Counted from the first letter of the stretch, positions 11,867 through 23,587 are shown. The stretch: DNA of 64,000 bases from Notospermus geniculatus (GCA_002633025.1 NMRB01000448.1:218952-282951), one strand, 5' to 3'. The notes: generated by a model from the sequence alone, not told the origin. A program made the numbers and translations.

Positions 11867-12304
11867 AGGAGCACTGTAGTCCTTTATCCTGCACTAAACA
11901 TACCCCCATTGAGCATGCAGGGCCGTAGCTAGCTTTTTTGCTGGGTCAAGTTCATGCACTCTGAGACATGAACAATAATGATCTTTTATCCCATTCGATT
12001 TTGCTGAAATTTTTTTTTGCACAATTTGCCTGGGGAGGGGGGGGATTTGCCCCCCCTTGTCCCTATGCTAGCTATGGTCCTGGCATGTTAAGGGAGACCT
12101 CTATTGACAATGTTGTTAAAGTACCACTTATCAACCTCGCCCCATGTAGAGTAACTCTTGTTCACAGGGTATCCAAGCATGCATTGTATTGTAATCATAC
12201 ATTCTCCAACACTGGGGTGAAAGGCAAAACTACGGTATCGAAGAATGATGCAATCACCACTGGTGGCGCCAGCTGTTGACAAAAAGTGGCAATACGGTGA
12301 CCCT
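11867..12304 (+). mobile_element. TTAA-family element carrying an insertion
   Basis: Left end TTAA|AGGAGCACTGTAGTCC. The body matches 3168-3426 on both sides of an hAT5-like element at 11918-12082. Confidence 0.8.
11918..12082. mobile_element. hAT5-like element, 5-bp TSD GCATG
   Basis: Ends CAGGGCCGTAGCTAGC and GCTAGCTATGGTCCTG are inverted. GCATG is duplicated at 11913-11917 and 12083-12087. The empty-site form at about 3209-3216 reads CCCATGTTAAG. Confidence 0.85.
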
Positions 12305-12825
12305 TGAACACGTTGACTGCCATGGCTAAAATATCATTTTACCGCCATTGCCATGACTACCAGGCCTATTTCAAGTTATTTCATATTGCCAACTATGAGT
12401 CGTAGCTGTACGCCGTCTAGCGTGTCCCTATACATCTGGTCAATCCCCACTGCCAGTATGATCATTGGAAGGCTCCTCGTCATTGCCAAGCTTATCAACA
12501 TTAATAGAAAATGCACTAGCCCTACTACGAGTATACTCGTAGCTGGCAATGGGGAGGAGATCTGTGACTACGAGAATACTCGTAGCTGGCAGTCAACGTG
12601 TTAAGAAACAGTTCCTTCACCAGGGAAATGGAATGGGCTCTTTTAATTGCCGCGTCTCTACCAAGCACCAGAAGATGCTCTATCAGGAAGTGTTTACCAT
12701 TGATCTAAGTCTCACGATGGGCTCATTATTTCTCAGTTAAAAGTATCGTCTTCCCTGCCTTAGGTAACAGAGCTGTTCAATGGGGAAGATAATGAACAAT
12801 AGATCACCAATACACCGGTGGCCTG

Positions 12826-13870
12826 TCTTCAGCTTAACAGACTAAACGGTAACACCCGCCGGGGTCCACCGATACTTCTGTACCTGATGGTGATCGATAA
12901 GTGGACTACAATTTCATGTACAGCTGCAAAAAGTCACTTCCTACCGGCAGTGTGTTGGTTTGTGTACCATGTCACGAATTGACGAACCAGCCATGAACCA
13001 CTTCAGGCCTGAGGAGCCCTGATAGCCGAGTGGTTATCACGTCCGCTCAGCAAGCGGCAGGTCCCGGGTTCGAATCTAGCCTGGGTCATATGGGATTTCA
13101 TTCCTGGCTCTTCACATCCGTCGCATGGGACAGTAAGCCATGGTACCTTGTAGGCCTACCTTGTTTCTTTGCAAGGGCAAATAAAAGACCCCATCCAAGT
13201 GAGGAACATGAGTAGCTTGAGATGGCCTCATCCGTACTACCAGGGCCAATAATCTATGGTGTCGGCCCTGACGGAAAAATCTAATACAAATACAAATACT
13301 TCAGGCCTGCCTACAGCCTAATAGATTGCACTGTAACTCCGGATTCCTCAATATTTCTGTAGCTGATGGTGATATCGATAAACGGACTAGAATTCCATGT
13401 ACGGCTGCAAAAAGGCACTTGGTTGTGTATCGTGTCAAAAATTGATGAACTAGGCATGTAAGTGGTGCTTCAGACCATAACGCCAGCTCGGGCACCACCA
13501 CTTCAGGGCCTGTCTAGAGCCTCACAGACTGCACTGTAACTCTGGATCTCTCAATATTTCTGGCGCTGATGGTGATATCGATAAACGGACTAGAATTCCA
13601 TGTACGGCTGCAAAAAGTCACTTGATTGTGTATCGTGTCAAAAATTGACGAACTAGGCACATAAGTGGTGCTTCAGACCATAACGTCAGCTCGGGCACCA
13701 CTTTGGGCCTGACTACAGCCTAACAGACTACACGATAACTCCGGGTCCGTCGATACTTCTGTACGTGATGGTGATCAATAAACTGACTACAATTCCATGT
13801 ACAGACACAAAAAGTCACCTACTGGTGTATTGGTTTCGTATCACATCACCAATCGACCAATTGTCCAAGT
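12826..13870 (+). repeat. About 200-bp tandem repeat, four units
   Basis: Units share CAGACTACACGATAACTCC-like starts, CTGATGGTGAT, ATAAACGGACTAGAATTCC, TGCAAAAAGTCACTT and AAAATTGACGAACTAGG. They begin near 12826, 13300, 13502 and 13705. A full SINE-A lies between units 1 and 2. Confidence 0.85.
13012..13298 (+). mobile_element. SINE-A, full length, 11-bp TSD
   Basis: The tRNA-derived head has an A-box-like TAGCCGAGTGG and B-box-like GGTTCGAATCTAG. The body includes GCAAATAAAAGACCCCATCC and GTGAGGAACATGAGTAGC, and the tail is ACAAATACAAATA. Perfect direct repeats CTTCAGGCCTG lie at 13001-13011 and 13299-13309. This is the reference copy for the family here. Confidence 0.93.
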
Positions 13871-13957
13871 GTTGCTCTACCTAGGCTGAAGGGGTTCGAT
13901 GTCGTCAAGTCCACTTTCTTGTTACAAACTCTACCCAGGTTCTGATTTAGAGACCTA

Positions 13958-14216
13958 CAGTACAGGTCACAATTGACATCCCTAAATTCGCGTAAGTTAC
14001 ATGTAAGTCACTCGTAACTTACGCAACAACTCACGGGCAATGTTACGCGTAACTTACGAGGTGAGTTACGTGGTGAGTTACGCGAATTTCGTTACCTACG
14101 GAGTGATTTACGAGGCGAGTTACGCAGTGAGTTACGCGAAACCAAAGCCGTGAGTTATGCGTAAGTTACATGTAACTTACGCGAAGCCGTAGAGATGTCA
14201 ATTGTGACCTGTACTG
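13958..14216. mobile_element. TA-flanked CAGTAC-type MITE with GTAACTTACG repeats
   Basis: Ends CAGTACAGGTCACAATTGAC and GTCAATTGTGACC, TGTACTG are inverted and flanked by TA. The interior is a cluster of GTAACTTACG / GAGTTACG motifs in both orientations, about a dozen in 200 bp. Confidence 0.88.
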
Positions 14217-14268
14217 TAGGCACAAGCTCATTCACAAGATCTCGTCGGACACATGAATTAGCGTAGGT

Positions 14269-14548
14269 CATCTTCGATAATCGAAGGCCGATCTGCTCAC
14301 CACTGCATTACATCGCACATCACCCTTCGAGTAATAGACCGGTCTGTGGCGTATCTTGGCACGATGCCAACTTTACCGGGCGACCAATCAGATTGCACTT
14401 TACATCGAGTCGTCGGCAGGGGCCTTCGGTTGCCACTATTTGTACCACGAGAAAATTTTACAACACCGATTCTGATTGGCCTCTTCTTCTCGAGGCGGCA
14501 GATACGCCGTGGACTGGTCAATTTTTTGAAGGGTGATGATCGAAGATG
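14269..14548. mobile_element. 8-bp-TSD MITE, copy 1
   Basis: Begins CATCTTCGATAATCGAAG and ends CGAAGATG, flanked by GCGTAGGT and GCATAGGT. Part of the right arm is deleted compared with the 307-bp copies. Confidence 0.85.
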
Positions 14549-15157
14549 GCATAGGTTGGTTCAACGATCCTCCACCAGGTGGTACTGTTGCCATATCACA
14601 TGATCAGACACACCCATCATGGCCATGCACACATGACACATGCACACGTACATGGGAATAACAACCTTGCCCCGAGGTCTCTAAATCAGAACCTGGGTAC
14701 AGTTTGTAGCAAGAAAGTGGACCCAGGGTACAATGTCATTTGACGACATCGAACCTGGGTACACTTTATGTGTACCCAGGACGACAATACCCTTGATCTC
14801 GACCTAGCGCCCTCTGTCCTTTTATTTTTTTACCGAAACATTAATGACGCTAGTTAGCAACATTTTTCATATCACGGGTCACCATACTTTACATTCTAAT
14901 GATTTCATCAAGCGCGATGTCGATAAAAATTTATTATGCACAGCTATAAAAACCTATTAGTTGTTGAAGTGAGTGGAATAGAAGGCTATAATACGTAATC
15001 TTATATTCATGTCATGCATCTGATTCATGCGATTTTTACGGCTGGGCGTTGATCGAAGATATCTAAGTACCATGCAGTTGTCAAAAGCGTTGAAGTCATG
15101 ATTTGAAGGTTAGAAGTGGAATTCCCTGTGGATGAGTTTCGCTAGCTAGCGGCCATC

Positions 15158-15213
15158 TTTGTATTATTTGTATTTGATTTTTCCATCAAGGCTGAAGCCA
15201 AAGCATTATTGGC
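15158..15213 (-). mobile_element. SINE-A 3' fragment
   Basis: TTTGTATTTGATTTTTCC then GGCTGAAGCC, the reverse of the SINE-A tail. Severely 5' truncated. Confidence 0.8.
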
Positions 15214-15251
15214 GCATAAAGGGGTATGTCGCAACCGGGTTAATGGCCTAA

Positions 15252-15503
15252 AGCAAGGTCCATTGGCACACGGAATTGGTCCGGTTCAGGGCCCATGTTC
15301 CCGAAGCCGTTGTTAGGTTAACGATGTCGTTACGCTATGCATTTTTCCAGTTTTAACGACATCGTTAACCTAACGACGGCTTCGGGAACATGGCCCCAGG
15401 TCCGTAAAAATTCTATCAAATGGACTTCTGCGTTGTCATATCCGGAAAACTAGGGGCAAACGGACTGGAAACGGACCGGATCCGTGTGCCAATGAACCTT
15501 GCT
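15252..15503. mobile_element. TAA-flanked element (Harbinger-like) with nested MITE
   Basis: Inverted ends AGCAAGGTCCATTGGCACAC and GTGTGCCAATGAACCTTGCT, flanked by TAA (15249-15251 and 15504-15506). TAA/TTA duplications are typical of PIF/Harbinger. A foldback MITE at 15291-15396 splits it. Confidence 0.85.
15291..15396. mobile_element. Foldback MITE (GTTCCCGAAG family) copy 2
   Basis: Same arms as 9727-9830, nearly perfect palindrome, nested in the TAA-flanked element. Confidence 0.88.
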
Positions 15504-15513
15504 TAACACAATA

Positions 15514-17205
15514 GCTGAAATGTACGTATCTACGGGTTGACAATAGTAGTGGACAGCAGCTTTTGCTGGAGCGGGTCACGTATTACAATTCCTGCTTCAC
15601 CAGAAACAGCGCTGTACACCAAAAATATTCTGAGACATGTTGTTGAGTTGCCCAGACTGTAAACTTTGCCTGGCCGTACAAATACATGTACGGTACATCC
15701 ATTCTCAAGAGCAACAACGTGAATAATTCAGCAACGCAGGTTACGGAGTGTTGTTCCCCGCACAGCTCGTAACGGCAAATTTCTTTTCTGAATTATGATC
15801 AGGTATGAGAGGTGTTCAGATGGTTTCAATCACAACTTCTTCAGGGCATCATTCCTCTTTTGCTATCAATAATTTACAAATAGGTTAATGCTTACAGACG
15901 CCTTGTAACCTTAGCAGATCAATGCCCGGGGTTGATTGGGAAGGTAGCCAATACGGGATACCTTCTGAAGGGCAAGACAGGCCAACTGAGGAGCCTTAGC
16001 CTAGTGGTTACCACGTCCACTTAACCTGGTCAAAGTCGCTGGGGTGTGACATAAACTAAGGTTACACCTGTTGAAAATACCCGTGTTTTTCCAGACCCGT
16101 GTCAAACCCGTGTGTACGAAAATCCCGGCGAGAGGTCACACTACTACATTGTAGTTGGTAGCCCGGCAACAGTTGCGCTGCATGCGCTGACTCTTCAGTC
16201 ATTTCTGTATTGGCATACATTGTCGGAGGCGCGAAAACTACGTCACTTAATTGTTGCACCACCTGTAGCTGTGCTAAGAACTAACGAACGCACGGGGATT
16301 TCGAAAAGCACGGCGAGATTGCCCAATTGTCTTCGACTCGGAAGCTTTCGGCAACCTTTGGGTCGCCATTGAAAGCACCTCATCCGTATATAGCGGATTA
16401 AGTTCGACCACTATATGGTCGGTGAACAGGTCAGAAGTGATGCGGTTGTATTGTCTTGGTCCACTAGAACTTTGCTGCCATCTTTTGGCAATAAGCGCGG
16501 CTGTCTGCTCCTATTCGATATCTTAAACATCTACAGTATAAAAGTGACAATTTATTAAATTATGTGAAAAAATTTATGGGCGTTAAACTGCCACCTCGAT
16601 AATTAAAACATTAACTTGAATAAAGAAAAATTTCACCTTTCAAATCCTTCGAGAGTAAAGTTACGACAGACGTAAAGCATTATGTAAGTTTAGTTAACGT
16701 ATAACTCGAGTCGTTTGCTAGTCAAACGCTGGAATTAAATCAAATCTCATTCCGTTATATTTGACTTCATTAATGTTTATAGGTCATACCCAGGTTGGAA
16801 TCACCCCCACGTGCGTCGTATGTCATCCGCTTACGAACCACGGGAATAAAATGGCGTCATTTTGAGAAAGATACGGGCCACTAGGGGGCTGAGGAGGAAA
16901 TCAGCCGAATCCTAAAATGTTGAATACTTTTTATGTCGAATGTAACGTGTTAGCGTCTATGCTCCAAGGATCTGCTGATTGATCTCGGCACTGCATTAAA
17001 GGGACAGTGTAAGAAGTTGATGCCTTAAACAGTCCCTAACGCAATTTGTCCAATTTTTTAAGTCGCAAGGTAGACACCGCTAAAACTAGAGGAAAATTTA
17101 GCATTCTGGGCAGATTGGTCACGAGGGACAATCCCTCAGACTGTCACAGCGCTATTCACAACTGAACAGCGCCAAAGGGATTTATTAATGAGCTCCGCCG
17201 ACCTG
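15514..17205. other. Mostly unassigned
   Basis: Holds a short SINE-like head at about 15990-16035 (GAGGAGCCTTAGCCTAGTGG) and a fragment of the CTGCCATCTTTTGGCAAT repeat at about 16450-16510. No exon was recognised. Confidence 0.5.
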
Positions 17206-17209
17206 AACG

Positions 17210-17280
17210 ACGTCAGAGTGGTGTAGTGCATGGAAACATCAGCACACTGCTGAGGTTCTGGGTTCAAACCCCAGTCAGCC
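17210..17280 (+). mobile_element. tRNA-like SINE head
   Basis: GTGGTGTAGTGCATGG resembles an A box. TCTGGGTTCAAACCCCAG forms a perfect T-arm-like hairpin with a B-box core. There is no acceptor-stem match, so it is a SINE relic rather than a functional tRNA. Confidence 0.6.
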
Positions 17281-17359
17281 CAGCCTTCACGTGATAGACG
17301 GGACGACCACGATGAATTAAAGGACCACGGTATGCGATCACGATTGGATATTATGGGGA

Positions 17360-17480
17360 CCGTAGCCCACTGCCTCAATAGGTGTCACTAGTGGTTACAA
17401 CTATTGAAATGAGACTGACATCCCGGTCCTGATCAATTTCCCACACCAAAGGCTCCATTGTTCAACCACTGCTTCTACTC
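17360..17480 (+). repeat. Dispersed repeat (AGGTGTCACTAGTGG family)
   Basis: CTGCCTCAATAGGTGTCAC, ACTGACATCCCGGTCCTG and CACACCAAAGGCTCC are shared with 10020-10215 and 18880-19130. Confidence 0.7.
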
Positions 17481-17637
17481 CGACTTCTAACTGCCAACTG
17501 TGGCCGACACCCAAAAACAAACAATCAAGCACCCGGAACTTTGGGCCGAGTTCAATTGGAACCCGAGGGTTGATAGCATTGGTCCAACTGATTAACTCCA
17601 CAGAACCCAAGGGCAGAGGCAGGGAAACTGTCAACCC

Positions 17638-17850
17638 CAGATCCAGGATTGACAGAAAGGGGGCGCAGCTCGACAGAGGGGTGAACACCAAAAACACGAG
17701 GCCCAAATTTGACAATTTTAATGCTTTTAGGTGCATTTTCCTGGCATCTGAGAACAAAATAGGGGATCAAATTTTTCTTACTAAAAAATCATTGCTCAGC
17801 CAAAATGGGGGGGGGGGGCATACGCCCCCACGCCCCTGGATCCAGCCCTG
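17638..17850. mobile_element. hAT5-like element, 5-bp TSD AACCC
   Basis: Ends CAGATCCAGGATTGAC and CCCTGGATCCAGCCCTG. AACCC is at 17633-17637 and 17851-17855. Confidence 0.82.
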
Positions 17851-17884
17851 AACCCTTCCTACATCCTTCTACCCATCAGTCCCT

Positions 17885-19925
17885 ATTTTCATCAATAAAA
17901 GTCCAACTTGGTAGTCAGACCTTCCCCAAAAAGTTGGACAAATTAATCGGATAACACGTTTATAAGAGCAACAATTTGTTCCGGAATATTATTCTTCTTG
18001 TACTCAGTGAATTTCATGGTGTCATGATGTCACATTTAGGACAGACAACCTACTGACCTTGCAACAAAACAGAACTAAAAGAAGTGTCGACAGTCAAAGT
18101 TAGGCCACACTTTTTTTATTTATTGGATTACGGATCCGCCCCCCAGGTTTTTTGAAAATGTTGAAAAAAAATAAAATTCCCGATGGTCTATTTTGTGTTC
18201 TTGTTTTTTTCCCGCCGACCACTAGGTGCAACGTAAAAGATATTTAAATGCGGACTCCCTGTATTTTCAGGACACAGGCCCCTATGTAGGCCCTATCTCT
18301 TATTCTACTGTTACATCAATAAAAGGTTTTATTTCCTTTTTACCACATTTCACTTTTTTTATTCCCTCCCCCTTGAATTTCTGTGACGCATAGCACGTAA
18401 CACTAGGGAAAAAATTTAAAAGTCAAAGATTTTTGTATTTTATTTTTATTTTTATTCCCTCCCCTCCTACATAGGTTTCGGCCTGAAAAATCCGTAATCC
18501 AATAAATATAAAAAGTGTGGCCTTACTACAAGGATGATTCTTATGTAATTTACTAATGTGTATGAATTATCCTTGATATGTTTATCACAAAATATCTTAT
18601 CCATCCCCCCCACACAACTTTTTATTACAATGAGTGGGACAGTTGTCTTACCAGTACATTTTTAGGTAAAACTGTTTATTTGACAGGAGAAATTTACAAT
18701 AGACCCTCAGAGGAGAGCCACAGGCGTGGAGGGGAGCAGACACGTGAAACGACATCCTTCTGGTCATTTTACCATCAGCTGTCACTCCCAGCTATCTTAA
18801 CATGTTTCCACATCAATACAAGTCCAACTTGGCAATCAGACCTTCCCAAAATTTGATCAATTTTTTGTAAATACATGTACTGCCTCAATTAGGTGTCACT
18901 AGTGGTTAAAACTATTGAAATGAACCTGACATACCGGTCCTGATCAATTTCCCACACCAAAGGCTCCATTGTACAGGACCGGGTTTTGGTGTGCTGCCCT
19001 CTATCGTAGCTAGGATGCGCATTTGACTGCCGACATAGAGGGAGCCACGCCTCCACATAAGGCAACACCGCCAGCATTGAGGGAAAGCATGCACACCACT
19101 GTGCCAAATCCCCATTAGCTGCCATCTATTGGCAATATGTGCAGCTCACTGCTCCTATTGTTTATACACGAATACAAGTCCAACTTGGTTGTTGGACCTT
19201 CCCAAAAATTTCTATTATACTACCGGTGTACATTTAATACACTTAGCATTGTGTAGGCTGATTTGGAGTGCGCACAGGGAAAGAAATATCTTGTACCGAC
19301 AGCTTGAGTTTCATGGTCTCATGATGACACACTTTTAGGACAGACAACCTACTGACCTTGTAACAAAACAGAACTAAAAGAAGTGTCGACAATAAAAGTT
19401 ACTACAAGGATGATTCTTATGTAATTTACTAATGTATATGAATTATCCTCGATATGTTTATCACAAAATACCTTATCCATCCTCCCACAAGTAGAGGGAG
19501 CCACGCCTCCACATAAGGCAACACCGCCAGCATTGAGGGAAAGCGTGCCAAATTCCCATCTTGCTGCCATCTATTGGCAATATGCGCAGCTCACTGCTCC
19601 TATTGTTTATACACCAATACAAGTCCAACTTGGCTGTTGGACCTTCCCAAAAAGTACTTTTACACTAAGTAACTAAGCTGTAAAGCTTATTTGGAGTGCG
19701 CACAGGGAAGAAATATCTTGTACCATACTGCTTGATTTTCATGGTGTCATGATGTCACATTTAGGACACACAACATACTATTCTTAAAACAAAACAGAAC
19801 TTAAAGAAGTGTCAACAATGAAAGTTACTACAAGGATGATTCTTATGTAATTTACTAATGTGTATGAATTATCCTCGATATGTTTTTCACAAAATATCTT
19901 ATCCATCCTCCCACAAGTGGGCTAG
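17885..19925 (+). repeat. Tandem segmental triplication, about 0.4-0.7 kb units
   Basis: Three copies of a segment with AAGTCCAACTTGG, ATGGTGTCATGATGTCACA, AACAGAACTAAAAGAAGTG, GATGATTCTTATGTAATTT and ATATCTTATCCATCC. The ends are near 18610, 19490 and 19918. Copy 1 carries a 420-bp insertion (18103-18522); copies 2 and 3 keep the uninterrupted site. Confidence 0.85.
18103..18522. mobile_element. TTA-flanked element (Harbinger-like)
   Basis: Inverted ends GGCCACACTTTTTTTATT and AAAAAGTGTGGCC extend into TATTGGATTACGGATCC / TCCGTAATCCAATA. TTA is duplicated (18100-18102 and 18523-18525). The two paralogous sites near 19400 and 19832 read AAAGTTACTACAAGG, which proves the insertion. AT-rich, with no open frame of note. 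Confidence 0.93.
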
Positions 19926-20037
19926 GTTTGTTTGCCACAGTTGTCACTAGATGGCTGCACTTTCGATCAAACTTCCACCATGGTTGAGACACTGGGGTCG
20001 TCGATTGGAACCTGAGGATCGATTGAATCAATCTGGA

Positions 20038-20142
20038 GCCATGTTCCCGAAGCCATCGTTAGGTTAACGATGTCGTTAAAAGTGGGAAAATGCATAGCGT
20101 AACGACATCGTTAACCTAACGACGGCTTTGGGAACATGGGCC
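20038..20142. mobile_element. Foldback MITE (GTTCCCGAAG family) copy 3
   Basis: Same palindrome as 9727-9830 and 15291-15396. Confidence 0.87.
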
Positions 20143-20204
20143 CTGAACGGCAAACGAACTCAACAGAACCTACGGGTAGGCCTAGCTACCAGCGTGACGT
20201 GCAT

Positions 20205-20340
20205 ACGCTAAAAGACACTCTTGCAGCAGGCGATATTTGTGGTACCAACCATCTCCTGAAATACATTACGTCATGGAAATTAAGTCCAATTTCGTATTTC
20301 GTACTTCGTGTTTCGGTCAGATTTGCGGAACCTCACTATT
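20205..20340 (+). mobile_element. Half copy of the 58.3-kb palindromic MITE
   Basis: AAAGACACTCTTGCAGCAGG, TTTGTGGTACCAACCATCTC and AATTTCGTATTTCGTAC match the right arm of 58283-58679. Confidence 0.75.
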
Positions 20341-20790
20341 ATTCATGTAAATACATGTACTATTCATGTAACCAAATATTTTTGACATACATGTAAAACC
20401 AATGTCTTGACGTCCCGATACCCTTTTTTCATCCACACACAGTCTCTGGTTTTATTGCAGTAATGGCACAAAATGGTCACTCTGGGTACCGTAACATTGT
20501 GCGGCTGACTGTATAGAACAGTATATATGACCCTTGAGGCTGAGCTCTATGGTAGCCTATTACTACCCCATCTGTCATGGCAGCCATGGCTGGGAGACAC
20601 GACTGGATTACAGATTGTCAGCTTCCTTGTATACTGTCCCCAAAGCAAGGTAAGGTTACAGTAGTAGATGTGCTGACAACAGTGGAAACAAATGAGTTAT
20701 TTCTACAGATGGAGCCAGGATGCAGTTGGATTTGTAAGAAAAGCAAAGCACTGAAAACTGTATTGCATGTGCCCGAGTCACCCATACACG

Positions 20791-21097
20791 CATCTTCGAT
20801 AATCGAAGTCCGATCTGCTCACCACTGCGTTACATCGCACATCACCCTTCGAGAAATTGACCGGTCTGCGACGTATCTGCTGCCTCTCGGAGAGGAGGCC
20901 AATCAGAACCGGTGTTGTAAAATTTGAATCGTGGTACAAATAGTGGTAGCGGAAGACCCAATATAAAGTGCAATATGATTGGTCGACCGACAAAGTTGGC
21001 ATCGTGCCAAGATACGCCGCGGACTGGTCTATTTCTCGAAGGGTGATGTGCGATGTAACGTAGTGGTGAGCAGATCGGCCTTTGATTATCGAAGATG
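20791..21097. mobile_element. 8-bp-TSD MITE, copy 2 (307 bp)
   Basis: Begins CATCTTCGATAATCGAAG and ends ATTATCGAAGATG, with inverted arms of about 105 bp. Flanks CCATACACG and CCATACATG form a near-perfect duplication. Confidence 0.9.
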
Positions 21098-21292
21098 CCA
21101 TACATGTAGTGTCCGCACTCTATGTTGCTTAACTTCTAGCTCAGAGGCCAACGCGCTAACTACTAGGCGATAAAGGAAATCCTCCATGGTTGGCCGGTTA
21201 AGCCGTGCCATATAGTAGCTGCAAGGGGTTCAATGCACCGTCTCCCCCTTCGGACAGAGATGACTCGTCCTTCAATGTAAGAAATCAAATGC

Positions 21293-21388
21293 TGTCGTGT
21301 TAGACACGAGTAAAGCGTCACGGCAGACGCACTTGGCCAATCAGAGCGCATCCGCCATGACACTTTACTCGTGTCTAACACGACAGTG
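21293..21388. mobile_element. Palindromic MITE
   Basis: CTGTCGTGTTAGACACGAGT and ACTCGTGTCTAACACGACAG are perfect inverted ends around about 50 bp. Confidence 0.82.
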
Positions 21389-21919
21389 TTCTTTTACTGG
21401 CCTCCAATGTGCATGTCTGAGAAAGCGCTTGTGCCTGGCCGGTGGAAGTAATCGAACACGCTATATGTGTACCCATCATACAACTGATCGACAACAGAAA
21501 TTATACCATAGTAAAACAATGACAATACCCCAAGGAAAACCACAAATTGTTGTTTTGCTGGTACTAGTACATAAATTTATCTTCAAGATGTGAGTTATAG
21601 TCAAAGTTGTAACGGAATGGGACCATAAAAATACCAGCAATTTCGCCACGAGTAGACTCAGCGACCGCAGTAGCCATCTTCGGTCGCAAACAGAAATGGC
21701 CGCACTCCATTTTTGTCGCCTTACTCCTCGTCGATATGTAATGGCATAGCTGAACATGACAGATTCCGATGGCTAAATTTGTTTGCGCTGCCATATTACA
21801 AGATTTGTGGGGCACTTAATACGAATAGCAACTATTGGGAAAATGAGTTTGGTAGCGAGCCGTAAGAACGGACAGGTTGTTGCAACGTACATATCTGAAG
21901 GGAGATGTAACTGCCGTTA

Positions 21920-22022
21920 GGCCAGGTTCACATAGGGCTACACCTTCATGGTCATGAACCCTTTGTGAAGCCACTGATCGCCGGCATATCCATGTACCGT
22001 GTAGCTCTATGTGAACACGGCC
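21920..22022. mobile_element. TTA-flanked MITE
   Basis: Ends GGCCAGGTTCACATAGGGC and CTATGTGAACACGGCC. TTA is duplicated at 21917-21919 and 22023-22025. Related to 35661-35778. Confidence 0.85.
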
Positions 22023-22171
22023 TTAGAGGCCACCTGTTGGCAGTCCTAGGACGTCACATCATTTGATGTCCCAGACATAACCCATGGCCTCCACGTCATT
22101 ATGGATGACGTCATGGCGTGCATTTCTTCTCCGTGACGTCAAATTCCATGACGTTCAAGAACCAGTAACAG

Positions 22172-22475
22172 GTCTTAGCCTGGTGGTCGAGCGGTCTAAC
22201 ACGCTTGACTTTCAATCCTAACAGGGTCAGTGCGTGGGTTCGATCCCTGGCCAGGACATGTACCGGTATGCGAAAAGCTGTGAACCAATTAGAGTCTGTT
22301 AGATGAGACTCAAAGCTGTGGTCGCTTGTACCTGAGTGTCTATGCCAGGGCAAGTAAAAGACCCCGCACAGGTGGACAGTAGCCTGTCGTGCACTCCACA
22401 CCGTAGTATAATAATAAGCTTAAGATCCAAAAGGGTTATGAAGCTTCAAATTATCTATCTATCTAGGTGGTGGCC
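22172..22475 (+). mobile_element. SINE-C, nearly full length
   Basis: tRNA-like head GCCTGGTGGTCGAGCGGTC with B-box-like GGGTTCGATCCC, a core containing AGGGCAAGTAAAAGACCCC, and a 3' tail ATCTATCTATCT. The head resembles a long-variable-arm tRNA, but its arms do not fold well. Confidence 0.85.
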
Positions 22476-22852
22476 GCCAACGGCAGAAAAGTCTCCCACA
22501 TAGTGGCAATAGGTTCGTTTGCTCCGGCTTCATATCGACTCTTCTTATTTCATCAGAAGTGAATAAACATCGCCAACAACAGTAACAAACCTACAGCAGA
22601 TGCAAACCAAGGCAGTTTAAAATCACTCATCAGTTACAGGGCAGGTGCGTGTAAGCTACGCTATCAATCAACGATATCAGCTATGTTGTTCAAAGCAGTT
22701 CGATAAATGAAGGCGTAAGCTTCCTGGCAATTCATACGATCGCTCAGTTAGCAATGGTATAGCAATATCCATTACAACAGTATCAGTGCTATACGATGGA
22801 GGGCAATTGGCCCCATTTTGTAACTGTATGCTTTTAGACCACAGGCAATGAT

Positions 22853-23043
22853 GTTTGTATTTTGTATTAGATTTTTCCATCAGGGCTGAAGCCATAGCAT
22901 TATTGGCCCTGCTAAGTATGGAAGAGGCCATCTCAAGCTACTCATGTTCCTCACTTGGATGGGGTCTTTTACTTGCCCTTGCAAAGGAACAAGGTACAAG
23001 GCACCACGGGCTTACTGTCCCATGCGACAGACGTGAAGCCGGA
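22853..23043 (-). mobile_element. SINE-A, 5' truncated
   Basis: TTTTTCCATCAGGGCTGAAG, then CCTCACTTGGATGGGGTC and TCCCATGCGACAGACGTG: the tail, body and centre of SINE-A in reverse. The head is missing. Confidence 0.9.
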
Positions 23044-23149
23044 CTAACAGGCCTTTATAAAGGCCTGTTTCCAGTACAACGGATTCCGTCGCGGTTTGCG
23101 GCGCCAGAGCAGTTTTCACAGGGTTTTGGATAATCCTTCGATGGTATTC

Positions 23150-23312
23150 CTAGGGCCTATCCCTCCACCAACTTTCATGACCCTCGGCCTTGCGGTTGCG
23201 AAACGTGCCAGTTTAACGGACGACACACACACACACAGACACACATACGGATGCCACTCAGTATACATATGACTAGCTCCGCTGACCTTTGGTCAGCTGA
23301 GCTAAAAAGACG
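23150..23312 (-). repeat. Dispersed repeat with (CA)n, inverted relative to 24215
   Basis: GCGGTTGCGAAACGTGCC, an ACAC tract at about 23222-23246 and CTGACCTTTGGTCAGCTGAG. The same blocks appear inverted at 24215-24385, where the microsatellite is (TCTG)n. Confidence 0.8.
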
Positions 23313-23587
23313 GAAAGTAATATGAATGAATGCTCACCTGATAGATATCCTGATAGTAAAAGTAGCCGACAGCGGAAAATTTTGTTCACAAGTATTCCTC
23401 GAGATCACCGAATGTCTGACGTGTCATGGCCCTATTGTGCCTTTCCTGTAGCCTCAGTCATATGATCAATACTCGATGAACGGACAATAGGCCTACATAG
23501 GCATTTACCCCATTGTGAAACCTGGCGACGACAATACCCCAATACGCAATAACTTCGCCGAGAAAAAGAACTCGAATAAACACAACG

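Larger units (their letters stand above)
13880..14785. mobile_element. Large inverted-repeat element with nested insertions
   Basis: The left arm (CAAGTCCACTTTCTTGTTAC, CCCAGGTTCTGATTTAGAG) is mirrored on the right (GGTCTCTAAATCAGAACCTG, GCAAGAAAGTGGACC). Elements at 13958-14216 and 14269-14548 lie inside. The right part recurs at 49745-49980. No transposase frame was seen. Confidence 0.75.

Noticed and set aside
22172-22260. Functional tRNA gene
   Set aside because: A and B boxes are present, but the arms pair poorly and a SINE body with an ATCT tail follows.
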